59,325 nt of DNA, from assembly GCA_014376785.1 (NCBI GenBank), contig JACMQW010000096.1, forward strand, positions 1 to 59,325, in the 5' to 3' direction. Under the pieces are notes generated by a model, which did not search any database, was not told where the DNA came from, and saw only the letters and a program-made list of their open reading frames with translations. Positions 44,332-53,147 of the stretch are shown piece by piece. Made by a program: the position numbers and the translations under genes. This DNA comes from Oligoflexia bacterium (GTDB taxonomy: Bacteria; Bdellovibrionota; UBA1018). Position 1 is the first letter of the stretch, and each line of letters starts with the position of its first letter.

Positions 44332-45813
44332 CTATTTCAAATCGAGGACGACGACTTGAAAGGTTTCATTTCCGCCTTCATCTATGCGCAGCACGCGAAT
44401 CAGGTAGGATTTTTTAGCTCGCAAAAGGGAGTAAAAGTCCGATTCATTCTTGACTGGCTTCCGATCGACTTCGACGATCAAGTCCCCTCGCATCAGCGCA
44501 GCTTTATCTCCGGGGCTCTCGAATCGAATGTCGTTCACCACGACGCCTTTTACATTCGGTCGCAGCCCCAGTTCTTTTGCAGACTCGGGCGTGACTTCCT
44601 CGACATCGAGCCCGGAGAGCGCTTTTCCAGGCTCTTCCTTGGGTGCGGATTTCGAGCGAGACCGAGGATCTGGTTTCGAACTCGGGCGAAGCGCCACCTT
44701 CAGTTCGAATAGCTTCTCTTTCCCTGAGCGAAGCGCTTTTACTTTGACCGTTTCTCCGACCGAAATGGCCGTGACCGCCAGGATCAGATCATTCGCAGAA
44801 GTTACTTTCTTTGCGTTGAATTCCGTAATGATGTCGTAAGGGCGAAGTCCTGCTTTTTCCGCAGGTTCTCCTGGATAAACGTGTGCGACAAAGCAACCGC
44901 GGATATCTTTTGGAGCATTCACTCGCTGCGCGATTTCCGCATTCAAATCGTTTACCTGGATTCCGATGTAACCGCGCGAAACCGTACCCGTAGATTTAAG
45001 CTGAGTTAAAACAGATTTCGCGAAATTAATGGGAATCGCAAATCCGATTCCTTGGGCCCTGGCATCGATTGCGTTGTTAATTCCGATGACTTCGCCTTTT
45101 AAATTCAGCAGCGGCCCCCCGGAGTTTCCAGGGTTAATCGGGGCGTCCGTCTGGAGGTAGCTTGCGAGTGCGAAATCTGGAGAACGACGTCCCTTCGCAG
45201 AAATGATTCCATGAGTGACCGAATGTCCTTGGCCGAATGGGTTCCCCACCGCCATGACGTATTCACCGACTTGCAGGGCATCGGAATCTCCGAGAGCAAC
45301 GGGCGTGAGCTTCTTTTTCGTTTCAACTTTAATGAGCGCCAAATCCAGGTCGGGGTCACGTCCCACGACCTTTGCTTCGGTCGGAGTTTCGTCGAGGTCT
45401 TCAGTGAAAATAATTTTGATTTCGTCTGCGCCGTTTACGACGTGGTTGTTGGTCAGAATCAGTCCAGAAGCATCAATGATGAAACCCGTTCCCAGGGCCA
45501 TTCCTTCGGGAGCGGGAGCTCCTTCCCCGTCTTCGTCAGGAGTGGCTCTGCGGCCGGTACCATTTCTCAGAAAATCTTCGAAAAATTTTCGGAAGAGATC
45601 GTCTTGGCTTCCGCCTCCTCCGCCCCCGTTGCGAAAACTACGATGCCCTTTTGAAACAGTCTGAATATTCACGACCGACGGCACGACTTTTTTTGCCAGG
45701 TCGACAAAAATGTTCGGGTTAAAGTCTACCGCCGCATCTGCTGAAGTGATTGCCAGACTTCCCTGAGTAAAAGTGAGCGCCGCTGCAATCAAAAGGAAAA
45801 AGTTTTTCATCAT
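44332..45813 (-). CDS. degP: HtrA/DegP-type periplasmic serine protease
   Basis: 493 aa with a signal peptide (1-21). Trypsin-like triad: His in LTNNHVVNG (about 122), Asp in DPDLDLALIKV (about 154) and Ser in NPGNSGGPLL (about 229). Two PDZ domains follow (about 270-360 and 390-480). It degrades and refolds damaged envelope proteins. A Gly-rich, basic insert (FRNGGGGGGSQDDLF) precedes the LA loop. Translation is probably coupled to the upstream DUF1844 gene (TAATG). Which DegP/DegQ/MucD subtype it is remains open. Confidence 0.93.
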   Translation of the reverse strand: MMKNFFLLIAAALTFTQGSLAITSADAAVDFNPNIFVDLAKKVVPSVVNIQTVSKGHRSFRNGGGGGGSQDDLFRKFFEDFLRNGTGRRATPDEDGEGAPAPEGMALGTGFIIDASGLILTNNHVVNGADEIKIIFTEDLDETPTEAKVVGRDPDLDLALIKVETKKKLTPVALGDSDALQVGEYVMAVGNPFGQGHSVTHGIISAKGRRSPDFALASYLQTDAPINPGNSGGPLLNLKGEVIGINNAIDARAQGIGFAIPINFAKSVLTQLKSTGTVSRGYIGIQVNDLNAEIAQRVNAPKDIRGCFVAHVYPGEPAEKAGLRPYDIITEFNAKKVTSANDLILAVTAISVGETVKVKALRSGKEKLFELKVALRPSSKPDPRSRSKSAPKEEPGKALSGLDVEEVTPESAKELGLRPNVKGVVVNDIRFESPGDKAALMRGDLIVEVDRKPVKNESDFYSLLRAKKSYLIRVLRIDEGGNETFQVVVLDLK

Positions 45814-46106
45814 TATGCCTTGGAGGATTGGGTTCTTAATTTTTCGACGTAACGAGTGCGCAGTTCAAAAAGCAATTGGTCGAGAATCGCCGCCTCTTCC
45901 GGAGTTAGATTACCCTTAGTTTTCTCGTGCATCAACTCGAGTAAATCGATGTTCTGACGAGCGAGCGGAAGGTTGATTTCTATTTTTCCCTCAGCTTGCG
46001 CTGGAGTGAGGCCAAGTCCCATGTAAGCGGCTGAAGCGATCGAGAGAAAGAAGGTGGTTAAGTTGATTTTAATTGATGAGAAATCGGGTGACGAAGGTGA
46101 ATTCAT
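45813..46106 (-). CDS. DUF1844-family protein
   Basis: 97 aa from ATG 46106, which overlaps the previous gene's stop (ATGA). The family signature is clear: LPLARQNIDLLELMHEKTKG then NLTPEEAAILDQLLFELRTR and YVEKL. A hydrophobic stretch precedes it (TTFFLSIASAAYMGLG). DUF1844 proteins are short, often beside housekeeping genes, and of unknown function. It is sandwiched between an M48-like protein and degP. Confidence 0.85.
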   Translation of the reverse strand: MNSPSSPDFSSIKINLTTFFLSIASAAYMGLGLTPAQAEGKIEINLPLARQNIDLLELMHEKTKGNLTPEEAAILDQLLFELRTRYVEKLRTQSSKA

Positions 46107-46846
46107 GTCTCGAGATTTACCGCTCCTGAGCGTAGGAGACAAGCACGGCCGAGGGTGAGGAAAGCATCCGGCCATGGGCAAACGGCAGAGTGGCTCGAAA
46201 GAGCCACCGGCAACTTCGGAACGCAGCGTCTCGCCTCGGCTTCTAATTTGCGCAAAATCTCTTCTGGAATCTCAGTGGCGGGTGGGTTTTCCGAAAAATA
46301 AAAACAATCGACCAATACAATGAGCGATGTCCAAAGGATTCCCCGCAGGGAGTCACCAAAGCGAAGGGTTTTACTGCGCATTTGCCGGAAGAATAGAATC
46401 TCAGAGAATGCGTGAGGAATTCGGGCAGTCAGTCGGATCAGCCACGCGGTGAGCGCCGTTTCGAAACGGAGACCTTTGTTTTTGGACGCCCGGCTCAGGC
46501 CGTGAACTAAGGTGAAAATCTCTTCCGGAGGGAGCAATGAGAGTGCGCCTCGCGTAATCCAGAGCGTCGGTTCGGACGCAAGAAGCCCTTGGGTCACAAA
46601 CACATGACTCGATGGATCTTCGATCGCGTAGAGAGGGAGGGATCCCACATGCATCACGGAGGGACGCAGCACCTTCGTCAGGCGTTTTTCAGCTCCCAAG
46701 GCATCGATTAGGAGCCAAACCCCGACCAGCACGAAGGTTCCGAATGCAATGCGGTTTCCACCGAAAATCCAACTCACCGACGCCGGTACAATTGCTACGC
46801 ACGACCATAAAAATAGAAATTTTAGAAAAATGAAAGGAAGTCTCAC
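46103..46846 (-). CDS. Degenerate M48-like membrane protein
   Basis: 247 aa. Two N-terminal helices (about 5-25 and 32-47) precede a region laid out like M48 (HtpX/Ste24-type) peptidases: VFVTQGLL, TLWITRGALSLLPPEEIFTL. The expected zinc site HExxH is replaced by VHGLSRA, so no peptidase activity is expected. It may be a pseudo-protease partner in an envelope-stress operon with DUF1844 and DegP. The family call is by pattern only. Confidence 0.5.
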   Translation of the reverse strand: MRLPFIFLKFLFLWSCVAIVPASVSWIFGGNRIAFGTFVLVGVWLLIDALGAEKRLTKVLRPSVMHVGSLPLYAIEDPSSHVFVTQGLLASEPTLWITRGALSLLPPEEIFTLVHGLSRASKNKGLRFETALTAWLIRLTARIPHAFSEILFFRQMRSKTLRFGDSLRGILWTSLIVLVDCFYFSENPPATEIPEEILRKLEAEARRCVPKLPVALSSHSAVCPWPDAFLTLGRACLLRSGAVNLET

Positions 46847-46866
46847 CCTTCAAAGTCTAGCGAAGA

Positions 46867-48048
46867 TCACTCGTCTTGGGGAGAGCCATTTCCATGGGTA
46901 GGGTCCTCGTTTTGCTGGACGGCGTAATCATAGCCTTCCTTACGGTCGATTCCCGAGAGGCGCAGGCGAAGGTCATCCGGATTTGCCGAAGCAGACAGCC
47001 CTTCATCAAAGCTGATGTGCCCGTCGCGAATCAAGTGATCGAGGTCCATATTCATCGTATGCATTTTATAATACAGGTCGCTCTTATTCATGATGTCATT
47101 GATCTGTTCGAGTTGGTTTGTGCGAATGGCGTGCTCCACCGAAGGAGATTTGATCAATACTTCGGACGCAAGAATGCGCCCTTTTCCATCTGCACGAGTC
47201 AGAAGCTGTTGGGCAACGATGCCTAAGAGGGAGGACGCAAGCTGAACGCGAATCTGGTTTTTATGGTCTCCGGGAAACATGTCCAAAATACGGTCGAGCG
47301 CGGAACGCGCATCGTTCGTGTGGAGGGTCGAAATCACGAGGTGCCCAGTTTCGGCAGCCGTGATCGCTGTTTGGATCGTTGTGTAATCCCGCATTTCTCC
47401 GACGACGATCACATCCGGATCCTGTCGCATGCACGACGAAAGAGCTTCGTGCATGGTTGGAAAATCTGAACCGAGTTCACGCTGAGTGATCACCGATTTG
47501 TGGTCTTTGAAGACGTATTCGATGGGGTCTTCGATCGTGACGATGTGGGAGCGCTGCGTATCGTTTAAGTGTTGGACGAGCGAAGCCATGGTCGTGGATT
47601 TTCCCGAACCGGTCGACCCCGTCACGAGAAGGAGGCCACGCGGTTTTTCGAGAATCGATTTTAGGATCGCGGGTACCCGAAGGACGTCCATGCTGGGAAT
47701 GTCAAAAGGGATTCGGCGTATGGCTGCCGAAAGGCGATTCATCGAATAGAAGATGTTACAGCGGAAGCGTCCGAACTCTTCGACCTCGAAAGAGAAGTCG
47801 ATTTGGCGCTTCGTCTGCAAAGCGTCTGCGAGGGTCGATGGTATGAAAGGGCCTAGAATGCGCTCAATCTGCGCCGCGGATAAATTTGGCATGGAGGCCG
47901 GGAGGATGCGTCCATTAATGCGGTAAAGGGGGGGGCGATTCGGACGTAGATGCATATCGGACGCGCTATATTTTAAAAAAGCGCGAATTAAGAAGAGTAG
48001 GTCTTCTCGGTTATCTACGGCGTGAAGTTTTTCGACGGGAGCACCCAT
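46867..48048 (-). CDS. PilT/PilU-type twitching-motility ATPase
   Basis: 393 aa from ATG 48048; the longer frame overlaps the lipoprotein gene at 48084. A hexameric ATPase for type IV pilus retraction. Motifs in order: Walker A GSTGSGKSTTMASL, Asp box VTIEDPIEYVF, Walker B DPDVIVVGEMRD and His box GHLVISTLHTNDA. The PilT C-terminal signature AIRNLIRE is changed to AIRTNQLEQ, hinting at a PilU- or PilT2-type paralogue. Other pilus genes are not in the window. Confidence 0.9.
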   Translation of the reverse strand: MGAPVEKLHAVDNREDLLFLIRAFLKYSASDMHLRPNRPPLYRINGRILPASMPNLSAAQIERILGPFIPSTLADALQTKRQIDFSFEVEEFGRFRCNIFYSMNRLSAAIRRIPFDIPSMDVLRVPAILKSILEKPRGLLLVTGSTGSGKSTTMASLVQHLNDTQRSHIVTIEDPIEYVFKDHKSVITQRELGSDFPTMHEALSSCMRQDPDVIVVGEMRDYTTIQTAITAAETGHLVISTLHTNDARSALDRILDMFPGDHKNQIRVQLASSLLGIVAQQLLTRADGKGRILASEVLIKSPSVEHAIRTNQLEQINDIMNKSDLYYKMHTMNMDLDHLIRDGHISFDEGLSASANPDDLRLRLSGIDRKEGYDYAVQQNEDPTHGNGSPQDE

Positions 48049-48083
48049 TGCCGACTTATCGGAGAGGTGGGAGGATCGATTGA

Positions 48084-48548
48084 ATGGAAGTTTGGAATTC
48101 CTTAAAAATAATATTCCTCTCGTTCCTGTTCGCCGGGCTTTTGACGCTTTCCGCGTGCGGAATTCCGGGAGGGGTCGCCAGCTGCGTGACGAAAGCCCCA
48201 TCGGGCGGGGTGTTGACCTTTCAGGGAAGCTTTTCTCCCGCAAATAACTCCGGGGTCTCGGGAATTGTTCGCACTTATCTGGTGAACGGACTGATCGTGG
48301 TCACCATCGAATCCCTCGCCTTACCGAATTTGGGAGCACTGACTTTTTCATTGGAGACGCGCGACTCCGGAGTTTTCTACCAAACGACCGTGCGCGAGGC
48401 CGCTTGCACCCAAACTTTGGCGACCGGCCAACCCCTCGGCGCAACGAATCGATTCACTCAAGCGACGCTCAGGCTAAACAACTCCTCTTCATCGACACTT
48501 TATGGAACGGCCCTTCTGACCTCCGTATTACCAAATTCACTATACTAG
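48084..48548 (+). CDS. Lipoprotein of unknown function
   Basis: 154 aa. Signal peptide with lipobox LSAC (about residue 25). The mature part is rich in Ser, Thr, Gly and Leu and looks beta-rich (GALTFSLETRDSGVFYQTTV), with two further Cys. No known domain. Divergent from the PilT-like gene (35 bp) and overlapping murB by 9 bp at its 3' end. Confidence 0.75.
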   Translation: MEVWNSLKIIFLSFLFAGLLTLSACGIPGGVASCVTKAPSGGVLTFQGSFSPANNSGVSGIVRTYLVNGLIVVTIESLALPNLGALTFSLETRDSGVFYQTTVREAACTQTLATGQPLGATNRFTQATLRLNNSSSSTLYGTALLTSVLPNSLY

Positions 48549-49487
48549 CTTCGAACTGAGAATTTTCACTTCTTCTTGGATCTCGATTCCCAATTCATCT
48601 CTTGCTCGTCGTTTTGCAAGTTCGATGAGTCCGACCACATCTACCGCGCGAGCCGAACCTAAATTGAGAATCCAGTTCGGATGCTTTTCCGCGAACTGGG
48701 CGCCGCCGATTCGGTGCCCACGAAGTCCGAGCTTTTCGATGACTTCCCAAGCCCGGAGGCCGGAGTCGCGAGGGTTTTTAAACACACTCCCGCATGAAGG
48801 ATAATCGAGTGGCTGAGTTTCTTTTCGACGCCTAAAGAGCAGGTCGAGTTTTTCGCGAATCGCCGCGGGATCGCCCGCTTCATATTTCCAGGTCGCCGAA
48901 ACCACGATCTCTGCAGGACCAAGGAAGTGATTTTTTCGGTAACTCATTTTCAAAGCATCTGCGGTGTACTCGCGCAGCCCACCGTTGAGAGCGAACGAAA
49001 AAGTTTGCACGGATAAAAGGCGATCAGAGGTTTCTCCTAAATGGGTGCCCCCATTCATCGCTACGACTCCGCCTAAAGTGCCCGGGATTCCACTTAGAAA
49101 ATCAAACCCATCCCAACCCGAACTCGCAGCCGTTCGAAGAAAAGCCGCTACACTCAGGCTGGCATCCGTACGAATAACCCCGTTCAATAGCTCTGCCGGT
49201 TTATTTGCACCCGACGAGAGTTTCGTCGTTTTCATCACGAGGTAAGGAAAACGAGAATCGGGTGCTAAAATATTAGATCCCAAACCGAGAATGAAAAGTG
49301 GCGCATGATGCTTCAATGTAAAGTCGCGTAAAATTCCGAGGTCCGCTAAGTTTTTTGGAAAAACGACCGCTGCTGCGGCTGCGCCAATTTTAAATGAGGT
49401 GTGCTTAGAGAGCGGCTCCTCGTAAAAAATTTCCCCCTGAAAACCCTTGAGAATTTCGAGAGCCGAAGCCCAATCTGAGTCTACCAA
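48540..49487 (-). CDS. murB: UDP-N-acetylenolpyruvoylglucosamine reductase
   Basis: 315 aa, TTG start directly after the murC stop with AAGAGG upstream. Reduces the enolpyruvyl group to make UDP-MurNAc, using FAD and NADPH in the cytoplasm. Signatures: HTSFKIGAAAAAVVFP, LGLGSNIL, GIPGTLGGVVAMNGG, the catalytic Ser segment YPSCGSVFKNP and AEKHPNWILNLGSA. Last gene of the cell-wall cluster here. Confidence 0.96.
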   Translation of the reverse strand: MVDSDWASALEILKGFQGEIFYEEPLSKHTSFKIGAAAAAVVFPKNLADLGILRDFTLKHHAPLFILGLGSNILAPDSRFPYLVMKTTKLSSGANKPAELLNGVIRTDASLSVAAFLRTAASSGWDGFDFLSGIPGTLGGVVAMNGGTHLGETSDRLLSVQTFSFALNGGLREYTADALKMSYRKNHFLGPAEIVVSATWKYEAGDPAAIREKLDLLFRRRKETQPLDYPSCGSVFKNPRDSGLRAWEVIEKLGLRGHRIGGAQFAEKHPNWILNLGSARAVDVVGLIELAKRRARDELGIEIQEEVKILSSKLV

Positions 49488-50933
49488 TCAAGCACCTCTT
49501 AAGCGGTTAGCGATGAAATCAGGTAACTTGGTAATCGACCCTGCCCCCATGCAGAGGACTAGGTCGCCGTCTTGAATATCTTTGCAGATGGCTTCGGCAC
49601 ACTCTTCTAGAGTCGCTTCGAACGACACATGGGCGGGGCTTTTAGACGACCGAGTCACTCGCGTTTCTAAAAAGCGTCCGTCAACTCCCGGAATTGGGTC
49701 TTCTCCAGCCGCATAAACTTCGGTGAGGTAAAGTCGGTCCGCCCCGTGAAAACATGTTGCGAATGAATCGGCGGAGTTTTGCGTCCTTGAAAATCGGTGA
49801 GGTTGGAACGCCAAAAGCACTCTACCCCTCGCTTCAGCCGGAGCGAGGTTCAAGTAGGCGCGAGCGGCTTCAAGAGTTGCGATAATTTCGGTCGGATGGT
49901 GTCCGTAGTCGTCTAAAACTCGAATTCTCCGAGCAGGGTCTTCATATCGCAAATCAAACCGGCGGCGGACTCCCCGGTAATTTGAGAGGCCCGATTTTAT
50001 TTTAGCGAAAGGAATTCCCAAGGTCAGTGCAATCCCGATGACCGCGAGGGAGTTTCGAACGTTATGGTTTCCATGCACGGGGAGGTCGATCTCTCCGATC
50101 ACTCCAGCGTCTCGCTCGGTGACCGTGAAACGAGTGCCGCCCATGGATTCGACTAGGTTTTCAGCTCGAAGTTGGTTTTCCCCTCCGAGTCCATAAGTTT
50201 GGAAGGGTTTCGAAAATCGAGGAATGTTTCTCCGAACTCCTTCATCGTCTCCGCACACGAGCACGCGTCCGAAAAAAGGGATGCGTGAAACGAACGCGCA
50301 AAACGCATCGTCGATTTTCGACAAATCTCCATAGTGGTCTAGGTGATCGGAATCGATGTTTGTGATCACGCCGTAGACCGCGGGCAGGTAAAGGAAAGAG
50401 CCGTCGCTTTCATCTGCTTCGGCGACCACGTAGTCGCCCTTTCCGAGGCGAGCATTCCCACCGAAGGCGTCGACCTTTCCCCCGATGACGATCGTCGGAT
50501 CGTGGTCCGCGCCGGCAAGCACGGTGGCCATGAGAGTCGTGGTCGTGGTTTTTCCGTGGGTGCCCGCAAGCGCAATCCCGATTTTTCCACGCATGAGTTC
50601 ACCGAGAGCCTCTGCCCTGGGAATGACCGGGATAGAGAGACGGGCAGCCTCGAGCATTTCTGGATTTTCTTTTCTTACCGCGGACGAATAAACAACCACG
50701 CTCGCACCGACGACATTTTCAGGACGGTGACCGATTTCTATCCGGATCCCGAGTTCGGCAAGACGCTTGGTGGTGTCGCTTTCCGCGATATCTGACCCAC
50801 TCACGGAATACCCTTGGTTTCTAAAAACCTCTGCGATCCCGGACATGCCGATCCCACCCACGCCGACGAAGTGGAGGTGTAAAGGCTTGAGCAGTGGTTT
50901 TGGTTCGGAATTCCAAGAAGAAAAAAGTTTCAC
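49488..50933 (-). CDS. murC: UDP-N-acetylmuramate-L-alanine ligase
   Basis: 481 aa. Adds L-Ala to UDP-MurNAc. Mur ligase domains with VGVGGIGMSGIAEV, ATP loop GTHGKTTTTTLMATVL, NIDSDHLDHYGD, DDYGHHPTEI and FQPHRFSRT. It lies 3 bp after murG and directly abuts murB. Confidence 0.97.
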   Translation of the reverse strand: MKLFSSWNSEPKPLLKPLHLHFVGVGGIGMSGIAEVFRNQGYSVSGSDIAESDTTKRLAELGIRIEIGHRPENVVGASVVVYSSAVRKENPEMLEAARLSIPVIPRAEALGELMRGKIGIALAGTHGKTTTTTLMATVLAGADHDPTIVIGGKVDAFGGNARLGKGDYVVAEADESDGSFLYLPAVYGVITNIDSDHLDHYGDLSKIDDAFCAFVSRIPFFGRVLVCGDDEGVRRNIPRFSKPFQTYGLGGENQLRAENLVESMGGTRFTVTERDAGVIGEIDLPVHGNHNVRNSLAVIGIALTLGIPFAKIKSGLSNYRGVRRRFDLRYEDPARRIRVLDDYGHHPTEIIATLEAARAYLNLAPAEARGRVLLAFQPHRFSRTQNSADSFATCFHGADRLYLTEVYAAGEDPIPGVDGRFLETRVTRSSKSPAHVSFEATLEECAEAICKDIQDGDLVLCMGAGSITKLPDFIANRLRGA

Positions 50934-50936
50934 GTT

Positions 50937-52031
50937 TCAATTCCTTTTTTCGGCGTCCGCGCCCAGGAGAGAAACGATTCTGCCCGGCGATTCGCCTGCA
51001 TGAAATCCCGCGACGTTTCGTTCGAGTGCGTCTATTTTCAATGGATCTGCGATGGCCGCGCGAATTTTCAAGGCAAGGTCCTCCCCCTTTGCACGACCTT
51101 GGATCAGGATGTCCGCCGCCCCCTGATTCACAAACAACTTTGCGTTCTTCTCTTGATGATTATCCGAAGCATATGGAAACGGAATGAGAATGGCTGCGCG
51201 GTGAACCGCTGCAAGCTCAGCGAGCGTAGAAGATCCGGCTCGGCAAATCACGAGGGAGGCCGCCTCGTAACAAGCAGGCATGTCATAAATAAATTTTTCT
51301 ACCCGACCACTCACTCCGGCTTTGGCGTAAGCTTCGACCACGCGAGTGTAGTCTTTTTCTCCCGTCTGGTGGATCCACTGAATTCGCGGCATCAAATCTG
51401 CGAGTAAAGGGAAAGCTTCAATGACCAACGAATTAATCCCGACGGCTCCCAAGCTTCCGCCAAAAACGAAAAGGGTGAACGGTTCTCGCGCGGCGGGTTT
51501 AAACGGGATCATCGTTTTGCGAACCGGATTTCCGGTGAGGTGGGTTTTAGATTTTGGAAAATGTCCTTCGATTCCGGGAAAGGCACAGAAAACAGAGTGG
51601 GAAAAACGAGCAAGAATTCGGTTCGTAAATCCAGGAACCGCATTCTGCTCAAGAATAGCGGTGCGAACTCCCCAAGACCATCCGATGGCCCGAGCCATGA
51701 GGACGACCGGACCCGAGGCGTAACCGCCCACACCGATTACCGCCTGCGGCTTTTCCCGAATGAGGATGAATGCTGCTTTAAAAAGCGCGAATGGAATTTG
51801 AAAAAAGGTCTTCAGGCGTCGGAAGGTACTTACTCCTTTGAGCGAACCCAAGCTGAGCACTTCGAGAGGGTAATTCGCTTTCGGGACAAGCCGCTCTTCG
51901 ATTCCGCCCTTGGCGCCGACAAAAAGAATACGAGAATGCGGAAAACGCAGACGCCATTCGTCAGCGATCGAAATACCGGCGAACAAATGGCCGCCGGTGC
52001 CGCCGCCGGTTACGATGAGGGTGGAACGCAT
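50937..52031 (-). CDS. murG: UDP-GlcNAc:lipid I GlcNAc transferase
   Basis: 364 aa. Makes lipid II at the inner membrane. GT-B glycosyltransferase with the N-terminal GGTGGHLFAG loop, GVGGYASGP, EQNAVPGFTNR and the donor-site region VICRAGSSTLAELAAVHRA. The start overlaps the ftsW end by 22 nt. Confidence 0.97.
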   Translation of the reverse strand: MRSTLIVTGGGTGGHLFAGISIADEWRLRFPHSRILFVGAKGGIEERLVPKANYPLEVLSLGSLKGVSTFRRLKTFFQIPFALFKAAFILIREKPQAVIGVGGYASGPVVLMARAIGWSWGVRTAILEQNAVPGFTNRILARFSHSVFCAFPGIEGHFPKSKTHLTGNPVRKTMIPFKPAAREPFTLFVFGGSLGAVGINSLVIEAFPLLADLMPRIQWIHQTGEKDYTRVVEAYAKAGVSGRVEKFIYDMPACYEAASLVICRAGSSTLAELAAVHRAAILIPFPYASDNHQEKNAKLFVNQGAADILIQGRAKGEDLALKIRAAIADPLKIDALERNVAGFHAGESPGRIVSLLGADAEKRN

Positions 52032-53062
52032 GGATTTCCTTTAGAGATGTTGAGCAGGATTCCAATCGCGAATAAATCGACAACGAGCGCCGACCCACCG
52101 TAGCTCACAAAGGGAAGAGTCAGTCCCTTCGTGGGCAGAAGTCCGAGAACCACGCCCATATTCACGAATCCCTGGAGTCCTAAGGCAAGTGTAATCCCGG
52201 TCGCGGCTAAGGAGCCGAAGCGGTCTTGTTTTTCTTCCCAGCAATCTGACGCGATTTTCAACCCGCGGTAGATGAAAAAGCAAAATGCGAGGATTACTGC
52301 GCAGACCCCGATAAATCCGAGCTCCTCGCCAATCACCGCAAAAATAAAGTCGTTATGCGCTTCAGGCAGATAGAAAAGTTTTTCTTTACCGTTTCCCAAC
52401 CCCACCCCAAAAATCGAACCGTTATGAACTCCGAGCATCGACTGCAGCACTTGGAATCCCTTGCCGAGTGGGTCTTGCCAAGGGTCTAGAAACGTCATCA
52501 GGCGTGCACGGCGATAAGGACTTCCGAGAACCAGCGCCGCGGCCGAACCGCCGCCGAGCAGAAATATACCTCCAAGGTAGCGCTTCGGAACTCCGGCGAG
52601 AAACATCATGAGAAAAATCACGACCGTGATCATGACCGTCGAGCCGAAGTCGGGTTGCAAGAGAAGAAGGAGCATCGCCGGAAGCGGCACAATGAAATTT
52701 GAAAGGACTCCCGGGACGAATCGGTGAAGGATTTCTTTTTTCTTCTCGAGCTGACGAGCGACGAACAAGATCATCGCAAATTTAGCGATCTCGGATGGCT
52801 GCACGGAAATGGGCCCGAGTTTTAACCAGCGCTGCGCCCCGAGGACCCTAGATCCGACACCCGGTATGAGAACGATTGCGAGTAACCCAACGGCAGCGAG
52901 CCCGACCGGATAATACCAATCGGCCCACTTACGGTAAGGCACTCGCAGGGCAAAGAATAGGGCCACGAACCCGAGCGTCGCGAAGATGAGCTGCTTTTTG
53001 ATAAACGCGAATCCATCACCTGTGCGCTCTTGCGCATAGATGAAAGACGAGCTGTAAACCAT
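52010..53062 (-). CDS. ftsW: FtsW-type lipid II glycosyltransferase (start codon uncertain)
   Basis: 350 aa from the first in-frame ATG (53062), a SEDS-family septal peptidoglycan polymerase. Motifs: GAQRWLKLGPISVQPSEIAK, LLQPDFGST, NGKEKLFYLPEAHNDFIFAV and LPFVSYGGSAL. That ATG is inside the first membrane helix: upstream the same frame is open and encodes NLKGIDYVLLGLVCALVLFG, the natural start of FtsW. No ATG, GTG or TTG occurs there, as far as I can read, before the murD end. CTG 53137 would give 375 aa; other unusual starts or frameshifting from murD are possible. The coding part probably extends to about 53137-53150. Confidence 0.9.
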   Translation of the reverse strand: MVYSSSFIYAQERTGDGFAFIKKQLIFATLGFVALFFALRVPYRKWADWYYPVGLAAVGLLAIVLIPGVGSRVLGAQRWLKLGPISVQPSEIAKFAMILFVARQLEKKKEILHRFVPGVLSNFIVPLPAMLLLLLQPDFGSTVMITVVIFLMMFLAGVPKRYLGGIFLLGGGSAAALVLGSPYRRARLMTFLDPWQDPLGKGFQVLQSMLGVHNGSIFGVGLGNGKEKLFYLPEAHNDFIFAVIGEELGFIGVCAVILAFCFFIYRGLKIASDCWEEKQDRFGSLAATGITLALGLQGFVNMGVVLGLLPTKGLTLPFVSYGGSALVVDLFAIGILLNISKGNPCVPPSS

Positions 53063-53147
53063 GATGAGTCCGAAGAGAACGAGCGCGCAGACGAGTCCGA
53101 GCAGGACGTAATCGATTCCTTTTAGGTTTTCACGCAGGTCGACGGAA

